The notes under the pieces: model-generated
Told to the model about the DNA's origin: nothing
Seen by the model: only the letters and a program-made list of their open reading frames with translations
Databases searched by the model: none
Position numbers and translations under genes: made by a program
Source: Limimonas halophila
Lineage (GTDB): Bacteria; Pseudomonadota; Alphaproteobacteria; Kiloniellales; Rhodovibrionaceae
Length of the DNA: 64,000 nt
Assembly (NCBI RefSeq): GCF_900100655.1
Contig: NZ_FNCE01000005.1
Span: 141,343-205,342 of the forward strand
Reading direction: 5' to 3'
Part shown: piece by piece, positions 47,365 through 56,074 of the stretch
Layout of the letters: each line of letters starts with the position of its first letter
Position numbering within the stretch: position 1 is the first letter of the stretch

Positions 47365-47565
47365 TCAGCGGAATCGCGTTAAGGTTCTTTGCTCGCTGAA
47401 GCGTGCGAGGCGCTGAAAGCGCCTGTCCACCTTCAGGAGGACAGCTCGCTCGCGCGTTGCACGCCTGTCGGCGTGCGAGCGTTGTGTCCCGCGCCTGCGG
47501 CGCGCACAGCCCGTTGGGCTGGTTAACGGCGCGCAAAGACAGAATGAGCCCATGTCGTCCGCTCA
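47365..47565 (-). repeat. Repeat family B, copy 2 (about 201 bp, hairpin array)
   Basis: This is copy 1 (33882-34058) in opposite orientation. Ends read TGAGCGGA (from 47565) and ATTCCGCTGA (to 47365) on the minus strand, so the inverted repeat is imperfect here. The core with CTGTCCTCCT, AAGGTGGACAGG and CGCTTTCAGCGCCTCGCACG is nearly identical. In the variable part this copy has three extra short hairpins (CAGCCC/GGGCTG, GCGCGCC/GGCGCG, GCACGCC/GGCGTGC) replacing copy 1's single one. It fills most of the 329-base spacer between the RsmF-like gene and the response-regulator gene. Confidence 0.85.
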
Positions 47566-47578
47566 GTGAGATGGGGTA

Positions 47579-47938
47579 TTAAGCTGTGGCGAGGACGCGT
47601 TGGAGTGTTGCCACGAGGTCGTGGGCGTCGACCGGCTTGGCGAGCATGGCGGCGGCGTGCTCGCGCCCCTCGCGCAGAACCCGCTCGAAGCGGCCGGAGA
47701 GGTAGACCACGGGCACGCCGCGCTCGGCGAGCTGCGTGCCCACGAAGAGCCCGTCGAGCTGGCCTTCCAGGTAGACGTCCACCAGCGCCACGTCCGGGCG
47801 TTGGTGCTCCAGCACGCGGAAGGCGTCCACGCCGCTCGTGGCCGGGCCCAGCAGCGCATACCCCGCTTCGGCCAGGTTCAGGGCCACGGACTCGGCGAAA
47901 TCGCGGTCGTCTTCGACCAGAAGCACACGCACCGACAT
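47579..47938 (-). CDS. Single-domain response regulator
   Basis: The 119-residue protein is a receiver domain only: LLVEDDRDFAES with acidic pocket D10-D11, phospho-acceptor D54 in ALVDVYLEG, Thr/Ser region at VVYLSGRF, and K104 in MLAKPVDA. With no output domain it would work as a phosphate-relay or CheY/DivK-like protein. No kinase is adjacent; the hybrid kinase at 26.2 kb is a possible but unproven partner. The stop sits 13 bases beyond repeat B copy 2. Confidence 0.92.
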   Translation of the reverse strand: MSVRVLLVEDDRDFAESVALNLAEAGYALLGPATSGVDAFRVLEHQRPDVALVDVYLEGQLDGLFVGTQLAERGVPVVYLSGRFERVLREGREHAAAMLAKPVDAHDLVATLQRVLATA

Positions 47939-48020
47939 ACGCCCAAGGTAGGACGCATCCGGTGGTTCGGCGTGCGAACGCTGCGTGGCAGGTGTGTGAC
48001 AGGCGTTCGTGGGCCAGGTG

Positions 48021-48800
48021 TTACCGCAGGCCGTCGCGCAGGCAGGTGGTGATGGCGTCGTCCAGCATGGCCGCCGTGACCGACACGCCGTCCGTCGCCG
48101 CGCCGGCGTGCGAGTGGCACAGGTTGAGCGCGGCGGGCACGCGGCCGCTGCGGGCGAGCAGGCGGTCGCGCGCGGGTCCGCCCCCGGCGGCCAGATCGGC
48201 GACCACGCGCGGGCTGGCCATGTTGACCGCCCAGGTGGCCGGCAGGCCCATCATGTTGTCCAGGGCCGTGAGGAACTTGGGGCCGATCAGCTGGGGCACC
48301 ATCGTGCCCTCGTGGCGGGCGAGGATGCGCTCGGCGGCGTGGCGGTAGAACGCCAGGAAGGCGTTGTCCGGCGCCACCGCGAAGACCGCGTTGTGGACGC
48401 CGGTGTGGGTTTGCAGCCGGCCGCCGCGGTCCGCCTGCAGCCAGGCCTCGCGGCCCAGAAGGTAGCCCTCGTCCAGCCGCAGCGCCGCCGTCAGCGCGCC
48501 CGGCTGGACGACCAGCACGTCGGCGTCCAGCCACACCACGCGGCCCCAGCCCTCGTCGAGGGCGTCCTGAAGCACCGCCGCGCGCGCCAGGTCGCTGCAC
48601 GTCGACGGCCGCTCGGCCGTCTTGCGGCGCACCCAGTCGGGCACGCGGTCGAACAGCTCGTCGCCCAGACCGCGGTAGGTGAAACCCGCCGCCTCCGCCC
48701 AGGCGCGCACGGACTCCATGCAGCGCCCGATCCAGGCGGGCGGATCGGCGTAGACGGACTGGACGATCAGCGTGCCGCCGCGCTCACGGGGTGCGGCCAT
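48021..48800 (-). CDS. Nucleotide-sugar glycosyltransferase-like protein (GT-A fold)
   Basis: The 259-residue protein shows TLIVQSVYADPPAWIGRCMESVRAWAEAAG, a DxD motif in VVWLDADVLVVQPGAL, then NAVFAVAPDNAFLAFYRHAAERIL, the order of galactosyl/mannosyl-type GT-A enzymes (capsular or GT32-like). Acceptor is unknown. Its start overlaps the end of the ABC permease gene by 17 bases, an unusual operon partner for an amino-acid importer. Confidence 0.72.
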   Translation of the reverse strand: MAAPRERGGTLIVQSVYADPPAWIGRCMESVRAWAEAAGFTYRGLGDELFDRVPDWVRRKTAERPSTCSDLARAAVLQDALDEGWGRVVWLDADVLVVQPGALTAALRLDEGYLLGREAWLQADRGGRLQTHTGVHNAVFAVAPDNAFLAFYRHAAERILARHEGTMVPQLIGPKFLTALDNMMGLPATWAVNMASPRVVADLAAGGGPARDRLLARSGRVPAALNLCHSHAGAATDGVSVTAAMLDDAITTCLRDGLR

Positions 48801-49557
48801 GCTCGCTCGCTCCCTGCGTCGCGGGCACGGGTTCGGGCGCCACCGGTTCCGGCGCCGTGGGTTCGGGCGACACCCGCGCGGGCCGCAGGTGGCCGGTGAG
48901 GCGGTATTCGATGCGCTTGAAGACGAACAGCAGGGCGTAGACCAGCACGAGGTACATCGCCGCCGCCGTCAGGTACATCTCGTAGAAGGCGAAGGTGCGC
49001 GAGGCCGCCGCCTGCGCCACGCCCGTGATGTCCATGAGCGTGATGATCGACACCAGCGAGGTCGCCTGCAGCAGGAAGATCACCTCGTTCGTGTAGGCCG
49101 GCCAGGCGATGCGGAACGCCTTGGGGAACATGATGCGGCGGTAGAGCAGCAGCCCGCGCATGCCGCAGGCGCGCGCCGCTTCCACCTCGCCGTGGGGCAC
49201 GGTCTGCAGCGCGCCGCGCAGGATTTCCGCCGTGTAGGCCGCGGTGTTCAGCGTCAGCGTCAGCACACCGCAGAAGTAGGCTTGGCGGAAGAACTGCCAC
49301 AGGCCGACGGACTCCAGCGCGTCGTTGAACTGCCCGCTGCCGTAGTAGATCAGGAAGAGTTGCACCAGCAGCGGCGTGCCGCGGAAGAAGAAGATGAAGG
49401 CGTGCACCGGCCAGCGGACCGCGCGCCAGGTGGACAACCGCAGCATCGCCAGCGGCACGGCGAGGCAGAGTCCGATGATCACCGAAAGCGCGGTGATCTG
49501 GATGGTCAGCCACGCGCCGTCCAGCAGTTGGGGCAGGTGGTCGATGATCGTCTGCAC
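48784..49557 (-). CDS. Polar amino-acid ABC transporter permease (HisM-like)
   Basis: The 257-residue inner-membrane protein has about five helices and the His/Glu/Gln permease pattern: LLDGAWLTIQITALSVIIGLCLAVPLAM, FFFRGTPLLVQLFLIYYG and the coupling loop HGEVEAARACGMRGLLLYRRIMFPKAFRIAWPAYTNEVI (EAA motif). A Pro/Glu-rich tail of ~40 residues follows the last helix. It pairs with the HisQ-like gene 3 bases upstream. Confidence 0.92.
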   Translation of the reverse strand: MQTIIDHLPQLLDGAWLTIQITALSVIIGLCLAVPLAMLRLSTWRAVRWPVHAFIFFFRGTPLLVQLFLIYYGSGQFNDALESVGLWQFFRQAYFCGVLTLTLNTAAYTAEILRGALQTVPHGEVEAARACGMRGLLLYRRIMFPKAFRIAWPAYTNEVIFLLQATSLVSIITLMDITGVAQAAASRTFAFYEMYLTAAAMYLVLVYALLFVFKRIEYRLTGHLRPARVSPEPTAPEPVAPEPVPATQGASEHGRTP

Positions 49558-49560
49558 CGG

Positions 49561-50250
49561 CTAGACCCCCTGCATGCCGCGGTTGGCGCGCGCTTCCAGG
49601 CGCTGCTGGACCTGCATGGAGACGATCGTCAGCGCCAGGTACATCAGCGCGGCGATGAAGTAGAAGGTGAAGGGCTCGCGCGTGGCCTGCGCGGCGACCT
49701 GCGAGGCGCGCATCAGTTCGTGCAGCTCGATCACCGAGATCAGCGCCGTGGCCTTGAGCAGCACCATCCAGACGTTGCCCAGCCCCGGCAGGGCGTAGCG
49801 CCACATCTGCGGCAGGGTCACGCGCCAGGCCGTCTGCCGGCGCGACATGCCGCAGGCGTAGGCCGCCTCGATCTGACCCCGGGGAACGGCGAGGTAGGCG
49901 CCGCGGAACACCTCGGTGGTGAAGGCACCGTAGATGAAGCCGATCGTCGCCACGCCGGCGACGAAGGAGTTGAAATCCACCGTGATGTCGAAACCGAAGC
50001 CGGCGGCGATGTCCTGAACCAGCGTGGGCACGCCGTAGTAGACGAGCAGGATCATCACCAGCTCGGGCACGCCGCGCACCACCGTTGTGTAGGTGCCCGC
50101 CAGCCAGCGGATCGTGGCCGATTGCGCCAGCTTGGCCGTGGCGCCGACGAGGCCGAGGACGATGGCGAGCGCCATCGACGCGAGGCCCACGAGCACCGTG
50201 AGCTTGAAGCCGTCCAGCAGCAGCCCGGCGTAGCCGTGCAGGTCGATCAC
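49561..50250 (-). CDS. Polar amino-acid ABC transporter permease (HisQ-like)
   Basis: The 229-residue protein has about five helices, the TTVVRGVPELVMILLVYYGVPTLVQ motif and the EAA loop RGQIEAAYACGMSRRQTAWRVTLPQMWRYALPGLGNVW. It is the partner of the HisM-like permease in a heterodimeric channel. It lies 75 bases downstream of a binding-protein gene. Confidence 0.92.
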   Translation of the reverse strand: MIDLHGYAGLLLDGFKLTVLVGLASMALAIVLGLVGATAKLAQSATIRWLAGTYTTVVRGVPELVMILLVYYGVPTLVQDIAAGFGFDITVDFNSFVAGVATIGFIYGAFTTEVFRGAYLAVPRGQIEAAYACGMSRRQTAWRVTLPQMWRYALPGLGNVWMVLLKATALISVIELHELMRASQVAAQATREPFTFYFIAALMYLALTIVSMQVQQRLEARANRGMQGV

Positions 50251-50325
50251 GCGTGCCTCGCTTGAGTCCCGACGGCGGCAAGCCGGCCGGGGGCCGGTTA
50301 TACCCCCGAGCCGGCTACCCCATCC

Positions 50326-51120
50326 TTACCCGTCGTAGATGTTGCGGCCAAAGTGCTTTGTGCTGATGCGGTCGTAGGTTCCGTCTTTCCGAATCCCCTT
50401 GATGGCCTTGTTGAAGCAGCGACGCAACGGATCCGCGCCCTCGCGCACGGCGATGGCCACCCCGTCGCCGTAATAGCGTGGGTCGTCGAATTTCGGGCCC
50501 TTGAACTCAAAGGCTCGGCCGCGCTCGGTGTTCAGAAAGCTCTGCTCGATCATAAGCGTGTCCGCGATCATGAGGTCGATGCGGCCGCTCATCAGGTCCA
50601 GGTTGACGGCTTTCTGGGTATCGTAGGTCTTGAGGTCGATCGCCTCGCCGAACCGGTTGCGGGCCAGACGGACCTGCGTGGTCGCCCGTTGGACACCGAC
50701 CGTCATACCGGCGAGGGATTCCTTGGAAATCTCGATCTCCACATCCTTTGGGCCGACGAAGCGCCCTGTGACCGTGTAGTACTTGTTCGTGAAATCGACT
50801 TCTTCGTCCCGTTCTTTCGTTGCTGCCATCGATGCGACGGCTGCATCGTATTTTTTGGCTTTTAGGCCCGGAATAATGCCAGCCCAGTCCTGTTGTTTCC
50901 AGGAACAGTTAGCTCTCATTTCGTTGCAAAGGGCGTTCGCGATGTCGACATCGAATCCCTTTAGGTTGCCGTTCTTGTCGACGTGTTGAAACGGCGGGTA
51001 CTGCGCCTCGATCCCGAGGGTCAGCGTGTCGGGACAGTTTTCGTAAGCTGCCGCCGGGGCCGTGACCGCGGTAACCAAGCTGCTCACACCCACGACAGCC
51101 GCGAACACGCGCACGAACAT
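50326..51120 (-). CDS. Amino-acid ABC transporter substrate-binding protein, paralogue 1
   Basis: The 264-residue protein has a signal peptide (MFVRVFAAVVGVSSLVTAVTAPAAAYE) and a family 3 solute-binding fold. Visible are LTLGIEAQYPPFQHVDKNGNLKGFDVDIANALC, AKKYDAAVASMAATKERDEEVDFTNKYY and TVGVQRATTQVRLARNRFG. The conserved Arg and Asp that bind amino acids in LAO/HisJ proteins (in VDFTNKYY and RATTQ regions) are present. Codon use is noticeably less GC-rich than the second paralogue. It sits with the permeases. Confidence 0.9.
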   Translation of the reverse strand: MFVRVFAAVVGVSSLVTAVTAPAAAYENCPDTLTLGIEAQYPPFQHVDKNGNLKGFDVDIANALCNEMRANCSWKQQDWAGIIPGLKAKKYDAAVASMAATKERDEEVDFTNKYYTVTGRFVGPKDVEIEISKESLAGMTVGVQRATTQVRLARNRFGEAIDLKTYDTQKAVNLDLMSGRIDLMIADTLMIEQSFLNTERGRAFEFKGPKFDDPRYYGDGVAIAVREGADPLRRCFNKAIKGIRKDGTYDRISTKHFGRNIYDG

Positions 51121-51495
51121 CCTGGAACTCCTCTTTGGGCGCGCGACGCGTTGGATGTTGCCGAGGGCACGCCCGGCGTGCCCATCGGCTGGAGCGGCCT
51201 TGGGGCGCGTCAACGTCCTGTGCCCCTCGGCGAGCCTGAAAACGCGATTCGCGCGACGATGCTGCACGCTTTAGTGGTGATTCTCTCACAAGGTTTTCGT
51301 CAAGTATCGCGTGCAGTTCGTGCCCGGTTTTCGCCCAGTTCGTTTGAATCGGGTAAAATTCGGTGATTTTGTTTCCGCAAAATCTCGAACCATCGGTAGT
51401 GCGAAGATAAAAAATACAACCACTAAAGCGATTTGCGTCTGTGTCCGTGGCGGTGCCCGAAAGGGAAGACGGCGGTCTGGACTGGATTGCGGGAA
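51121..51495. other. Spacer between the two binding-protein genes
   Basis: About 375 bases between the paralogue 2 terminator and the paralogue 1 start. GC is lower than in the flanks around 51280-51430. It must hold the promoter of paralogue 1 and the permeases; a TTGACG on the minus strand (51303-51298) is the best -35 candidate, without a convincing -10. No gene is supported. Confidence 0.4.
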
Positions 51496-51530
51496 CAAAA
51501 ACGGCCGCGACGCAGGATGCGCCACGGCCG
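51496..51530 (-). terminator. Terminator after binding-protein paralogue 2
   Basis: On the minus strand the stem CGGCCGTGGCGCA / TGCGTCGCGGCCG (two G-T-type pairs) with loop TCC is followed by TTTTTG. It lies 35 bases after the stop of paralogue 2, separating its transcript from paralogue 1 and the permeases. Confidence 0.85.
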
Positions 51531-51564
51531 CTGGTCGTCCGATTCGAAAGCGGCAGGCTGCACA

Positions 51565-52359
51565 TCACCCGCCGTAGATATTCATCCCGAAGTTGTCCTG
51601 GGAGATCTTGTCGTAGGTGCCGTCCTCGCGGATCCCCGCGATGGCCTTGTTGAAGCACTCGCGCAGGGTGTCCTCGCCCTCGCGGACGGCGATGCCGATG
51701 CCCTCGCCGAACCACTTGGGATCGGAGAAGCCGGGGCCCTTGAACTCGAAGGCCTGGCCCTGATCGCTCGCCAGAAAGCCTTCCTTCAGCTTGACCGCGT
51801 CCGCGACCACGAGGTCGACGCGCCCGCTGACGAGGTCGAGCGTGGCCTCCTCCTGGGTGTCGTAGGTCTGGATGTTCGCCACGTCGCCGAACTTGTCCTT
51901 CACGAAGTCGGCGGAGACGGTGGCGCGCTGAACGCCGACGGTCTTGCCCTCGAGGCCCGACTCGGAAATCTCGACGTCCATGTCCTTGGCGGCGATGAAG
52001 CGGGCCGGCGTCTTGTAGTAGCGGTTGGTGAAGTCGACCTTCTCGTCGCGCTTCTCGGTGATCGACATCGACGCGATGATGGCGTCGTACTTCTTCGCGT
52101 TCAGGCCCGGGATGATGCCCGACCAGGACTGCGTCTCGAAGGTGCAGTCGGCGCCCATCTCCTCGCACAGGGCCTTGGCGATGTCGACGTCGAAGCCCTT
52201 CAGCTCGCCGTCGTCACCGATGTAGTTGAACGGGGGGTAGGCGCCCTCGGTGCCGATCGTGATCTCGGCCGGGCAGCCCTCGTAATTTCCGGCAAGCGCC
52301 GCGGGCGCGCCGAACGCGACGGCGACCGCGGCCAGCAGCGACGGGATGGTTCTGCGCAT
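51565..52359 (-). CDS. Amino-acid ABC transporter substrate-binding protein, paralogue 2
   Basis: The 264-residue protein has the same length and domain order as paralogue 1, with signal peptide MRRTIPSLLAAVAVAFGAPAALAG. It then has ITIGTEGAYPPFNYIGDDGELKGFDVDIAKALCEEMG, KKYDAIIASMSITEKRDEKVDFTNRYY and VGVQRATVSADFVKDKFG. Codon use is strongly GC-biased, like the rest of the window. It is followed by its own terminator and lies between the ATPase gene and paralogue 1. The ABC importer it serves is probably the HisM/HisQ/HisP set here. Confidence 0.92.
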   Translation of the reverse strand: MRRTIPSLLAAVAVAFGAPAALAGNYEGCPAEITIGTEGAYPPFNYIGDDGELKGFDVDIAKALCEEMGADCTFETQSWSGIIPGLNAKKYDAIIASMSITEKRDEKVDFTNRYYKTPARFIAAKDMDVEISESGLEGKTVGVQRATVSADFVKDKFGDVANIQTYDTQEEATLDLVSGRVDLVVADAVKLKEGFLASDQGQAFEFKGPGFSDPKWFGEGIGIAVREGEDTLRECFNKAIAGIREDGTYDKISQDNFGMNIYGG

Positions 52360-52566
52360 AACGTGGTCTCCCTGTTTCCGGTCCGTTTGCTCTCGTTGTC
52401 GCCGGCCCACGCGGGCCGGCGTTCGCGTGCCGCCGGGCGCGGGCGGCTTGCCCCGGGGCATGATGCGGTCGGATCGGGACGATCCGGGCGTTCCACCATG
52501 CCCGCAACCCAACGAGGTCGAGCGCGAGGTGGCGCGCGGGCGGATCCCGCGTCGTCTCATCGCGCT

Positions 52567-53343
52567 CTACGCCTCGCCGAGGACGAACTGGCGCGTGCGG
52601 GCCGAGGTGGGCTCGACCAGCACCTGGTCCGGCGTTCCCTGCTCCTCGATGCGGCCCTGGTGCAGGAAGATGACCTGATCCGCCACGTCGCGGGCGAACT
52701 TCATCTCGTGGGTGACGATCACCATCGTCCGCCCCTCCTCCGCGAGCTGGCGGATCACGCGCAGCACCTCGCCCACCAGCTCGGGGTCGAGCGCGGAGGT
52801 GGGCTCGTCGAACAGCAGCACCGACGGCTCCATGGCGAGCGCGCGCGCGATCGCCGCGCGCTGCTGCTGCCCGCCCGAGAGCTGCGCCGGGAATTGCTCG
52901 GCCTTGTCGCCGATCCCCACCTTCTGCAGCAGCTCGTGCGCGCGCTGGATCGCTTCCTGCTTGTCGCGCTTCTGCACGTGGACGGGCGCCTCGATGACGT
53001 TTTCCAGCACCGTCATGTGCGTCCACAGATTGAAGTTCTGGAACACCATGCCCAGGCGCGTGCGGATGCGGGCGACCTGGTGCCAGTCCGCGGGCACGGT
53101 GGCGCCGCGCTTGCCCGTCGTCAGGTGGATTTCCTCGCCGCCCACGAGGATCCGGCCGGAATCGGGCACTTCCAGCAGGTTGACGCAGCGCAGGAAGGTG
53201 CTCTTGCCCGATCCGGACGAGCCGATGAGGGCGATCACGTCCCCCTGGCGGGCCTGCATCGAGACCCCCTTGAGCACCTCGGCGTTGCCGAAGCGCTTGT
53301 GAACCTCGTGCACGTCGAGCGCGTGTCCGTTGGCCACCGTCAC
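52567..53343 (-). CDS. Polar amino-acid ABC transporter ATP-binding protein (HisP-like)
   Basis: The 258-residue ATPase has Walker [10 protein letters not shown] (residues 41-49), signature [16 protein letters not shown], Walker [21 protein letters not shown], and the HisP-specific [15 protein letters not shown] insertion. It energises the importer whose permeases and binding proteins lie downstream. The start is GTG at 53343, after GGGACGG; a second GTG six bases inside is possible. Confidence 0.93.
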   Translation of the reverse strand: MTVANGHALDVHEVHKRFGNAEVLKGVSMQARQGDVIALIGSSGSGKSTFLRCVNLLEVPDSGRILVGGEEIHLTTGKRGATVPADWHQVARIRTRLGMVFQNFNLWTHMTVLENVIEAPVHVQKRDKQEAIQRAHELLQKVGIGDKAEQFPAQLSGGQQQRAAIARALAMEPSVLLFDEPTSALDPELVGEVLRVIRQLAEEGRTMVIVTHEMKFARDVADQVIFLHQGRIEEQGTPDQVLVEPTSARTRQFVLGEA

Positions 53344-53546
53344 GATCCGTCCCAATCGCTGATGCCGGGCGCGCCGCCGCGCGCGCCGCCGGGGCTGCGG
53401 CACGCGGCCGCACACAGCCATGAGTGTTACAGGCCGCGCGGGAGGCTCGCAACGTCCGGCGCACGGCCCCTTTACCGCCGGTTTACCTCTTCCGTCGCAA
53501 GGTTCTACATCGGTCGCCGGGCACCCACCAACGAACGGGACGATCC

Positions 53547-54506
53547 ATGGCGCAGAAGAGCATGCGCATCCCCCGCGAATACGTCGAAAAAGGCCGAATC
53601 CCCCTGTGGGTCCGGCTGAAGGCGTGGTGGGAAGGCTACGACATCCGGATTCCCGAAGACGCGCGCAAGAAGAAGAAAAAGCACGCAAAGGCGGTCGAAG
53701 CGTCGGAGAAGAAGAAGTCGCCGCTCCAGCAGGAGCGCGTCGTCCTGATGCAGGAGGTCTGGGGCAAGGGCTTCGACCGGCCCTGCAACCCCGATTACGT
53801 GGTGGATCTGGTTGCCCCGGTGGGGCTCGATTCCTCGATGAGCGTGCTCGACGTGGGCGCCGGGCTCGGCGGCAGCACGCGCACGATCTGCGAGGCCTTC
53901 AACACCTGGGTCACGGCGCTGGAACCCGACGCCCAGCTCGCCGCCGCCGGGCATCTGCTGTCCGACAAGGCGGGGCTGGTGCAGCGCGCGGCCATCTACG
54001 AGGAAACCTTCGAGCAGTTCGACGTGAAGCCGCGCGGCTACGACTGCATCTTCGCGAAAGAGGCCTTCTTCCGCTGCCCGGACAAGGAAAACCTCTTCCA
54101 GATGCTGGAAGAGGGGCTGAAGCCCGGCGGCTACATGCTGTTCACCGACTACGTGCTCGCCGAGGATGCCGCCGATTCGGAGGCGCTTCAGGGCTGGCGC
54201 GACAACGATCCCGAGATCGGCGAGCTTTGGACGGCGAAGCAGTACGTCAAGGCGCTTCAGGACCTGAAGCTCGACGTGCCCACCACCGAGGACATCTCGG
54301 CGGGCATGACCAACGCCATCAAGCGCGCCTGGGCCACCTACATGGAAAACGCCGGGGAGGACAGCCGCGGCGAGGAGATGGACAAGGTGGTCCAGCACGA
54401 GTCGCAGGTGTGGAACCGCCGCCTGCGCGCGCTGGAAAGCGGCGATCTCCGCGTCGTCCGCTTCCAGGCCATGAAGAAGGAAGAGGGCCGCATGCTGTCC
54501 GGCTGA
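53547..54506 (+). CDS. Class I SAM-dependent methyltransferase with basic N-terminal arm
   Basis: The 319-residue protein has a lysine-rich arm (about 43-62) followed by a methyltransferase core: [19 protein letters not shown] (SAM site), [39 protein letters not shown]. This pattern is closest to the UbiE/phosphoethanolamine-type small-molecule or lipid methyltransferases; substrate is unknown. The ATG at 53547 follows CGGGACGATCC. The basic arm could contact membrane or nucleic acid. Confidence 0.72.
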   Translation: MAQKSMRIPREYVEKGRIPLWVRLKAWWEGYDIRIPEDARKKKKKHAKAVEASEKKKSPLQQERVVLMQEVWGKGFDRPCNPDYVVDLVAPVGLDSSMSVLDVGAGLGGSTRTICEAFNTWVTALEPDAQLAAAGHLLSDKAGLVQRAAIYEETFEQFDVKPRGYDCIFAKEAFFRCPDKENLFQMLEEGLKPGGYMLFTDYVLAEDAADSEALQGWRDNDPEIGELWTAKQYVKALQDLKLDVPTTEDISAGMTNAIKRAWATYMENAGEDSRGEEMDKVVQHESQVWNRRLRALESGDLRVVRFQAMKKEEGRMLSG

Positions 54507-54841
54507 CCGTCACGCGGGGCACGGACCGGCGAGTGCGAAGGGCCGGTCACACAGGATCGGCTCACGAAAATTTGAATTCGTTTCCGGCCGTCCGATTGAG
54601 CGCGAACCGCATCCGCGGGAATGCGGCCGTTGCGGCGCAAATGGGATCGTGACTCCGCGGCCTCGCCGGCGTGCATTGGTCGAACGGCTGCGAATGCGGT
54701 GTTTGGCGGGGCAGGACAATCGCCCGAGTAAACATTTGGGAAACTTTTTTTAGGCGATCAAAGAGGTAGACTGCATACCATCGCGCTACGTTCGACGTTT
54801 TTCGATTTGATGCGAAACCTCAAGAGTGGGCGGGAGCGTCG
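54507..54841. other. Spacer before the EAL-like gene
   Basis: About 335 bases with no gene. A 6-bp hairpin (CCGCAT/ATGCGG around 54607-54626) and an AT-rich stretch (54720-54800, with CTTTTTTTAGGC) lie here; the latter is the likely promoter region of the downstream gene. No consensus hexamers were assigned. Confidence 0.4.
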
Positions 54842-56074
54842 ATGGCGGAACAGGCCGCACCGGACCGCAGTGAAGCGCACGCCTTCATGGATTTCGTCGC
54901 CGGCACGCGAAAGGGCAACCGGCCGGGCGTGAAGCTCATCAGCGTCGCCATGCACCCCTTCGACGCGACGCTGGACAGCCGCGCCGTACGCGAGGCGCTG
55001 GGCCGCAAGCTGGCCGACTACGCCCGCAAACAGGAGCTGCGCTTTTTCGACGTGAACAACCGCATGTTCGCGTTGATCCCGGAAAATCAGCGCAACGAAC
55101 AGGCGCTGATCAACACCGTCTACAAGGTGCGGCTGATGGTGGTGAACACCGTGCGCACCTACGCCACCAGCCTGGATGTCGACCCCTCCGAGTTGACGGA
55201 GGTGATCCACACCCGCCGCGACGCCAACAAGCTCGCGCGTCTCGTGCGCTCGGCGGTGGACACGCCGAAGGAACTGCAGACCCCGATCGGCCCCGCCGGG
55301 CCGCTGACCAACCGCCACGTCGAGGAGCTGGCGAAGCGCATCAAGGCCGCCGGCGCCAAGCGTTTCACGCGCGAATTCGGGCGCAGCCAGGCCATCGCCT
55401 ACATGCCGCGCAGCAACGACCGGCCCGACCCGGTGGGTTGGGAAGCCTTCATCAGCATGGGGCACCTGCGCAGCCAGCTGCTGCCCGGCGTCACCTTCGA
55501 CAGCGATCCGGAAGCCTACCGCCAGCTCACGCTGCGCCTGGACGAAGTCGTGCTCGCCTCGCTGGCGGCCGAGCGCGCCAACAGCTGGGACGCCGAGGTC
55601 GGCCACGTCTCCGTGAACATGAACGTCGCCAGCATGGTGTCCGACGCTTTCGAGCGCCTGGCGACCTACCTTGCCGACCAGGTGGACGCGGAACTCTGGG
55701 TTGAGCTGACGATCCCCGACATCCTTGAAAATCTGGACTCTTTCCGCGAAGCCCAGCGGATGCTGGAAAAGTACAACGTCCGCACGATGGCGGACCGGGT
55801 GACGCCGGAGACCCTCGCCCAGGCGGAAGCCGCCAAGCTCGACCTGCACGGCTACAAGTTCGTCTGGGACCGCCGCGACAAGGGGCTCGACTCCATCCGC
55901 GACGCCGTGAAGACGGTGACCGCCCAGGACCGCCCGGTGGTGCTGTGCCGGGTGGAAGAGGCGCGCGGCGTGAAGGCGGCGCAGACGCTGGACGTGCGCC
56001 ACTTCCAGGGCTTCTACGTCGACGACCTGCTCGCCTTCGGCTCCATGGACGAGATGGAGGACGCGGCGGGCTAA
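54842..56074 (+). CDS. Divergent EAL-domain-like protein
   Basis: The 410-residue soluble protein has an N-terminal domain (about 1-190, LISVAMHPFDATLDSR, DVNNRMFALIPEN) without clear family. Its C-terminal half follows the EAL phosphodiesterase order: GWEAFISM (EAF for EAL), VSVNMNVASM (SVN), LWVELTIPDIL (LELTE), AAKLDLHGYKFV (KID) and VVLCRVEEARG with HFQGFYV (AEGVE, QGY). The DDFG motif is replaced by MADRV, losing one metal-binding Asp. It may bind rather than cleave cyclic di-GMP. The ATG follows GCGGGAGC. It is convergent with and overlaps the GNAT gene by 4 bases. Confidence 0.7.
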   Translation: MAEQAAPDRSEAHAFMDFVAGTRKGNRPGVKLISVAMHPFDATLDSRAVREALGRKLADYARKQELRFFDVNNRMFALIPENQRNEQALINTVYKVRLMVVNTVRTYATSLDVDPSELTEVIHTRRDANKLARLVRSAVDTPKELQTPIGPAGPLTNRHVEELAKRIKAAGAKRFTREFGRSQAIAYMPRSNDRPDPVGWEAFISMGHLRSQLLPGVTFDSDPEAYRQLTLRLDEVVLASLAAERANSWDAEVGHVSVNMNVASMVSDAFERLATYLADQVDAELWVELTIPDILENLDSFREAQRMLEKYNVRTMADRVTPETLAQAEAAKLDLHGYKFVWDRRDKGLDSIRDAVKTVTAQDRPVVLCRVEEARGVKAAQTLDVRHFQGFYVDDLLAFGSMDEMEDAAG

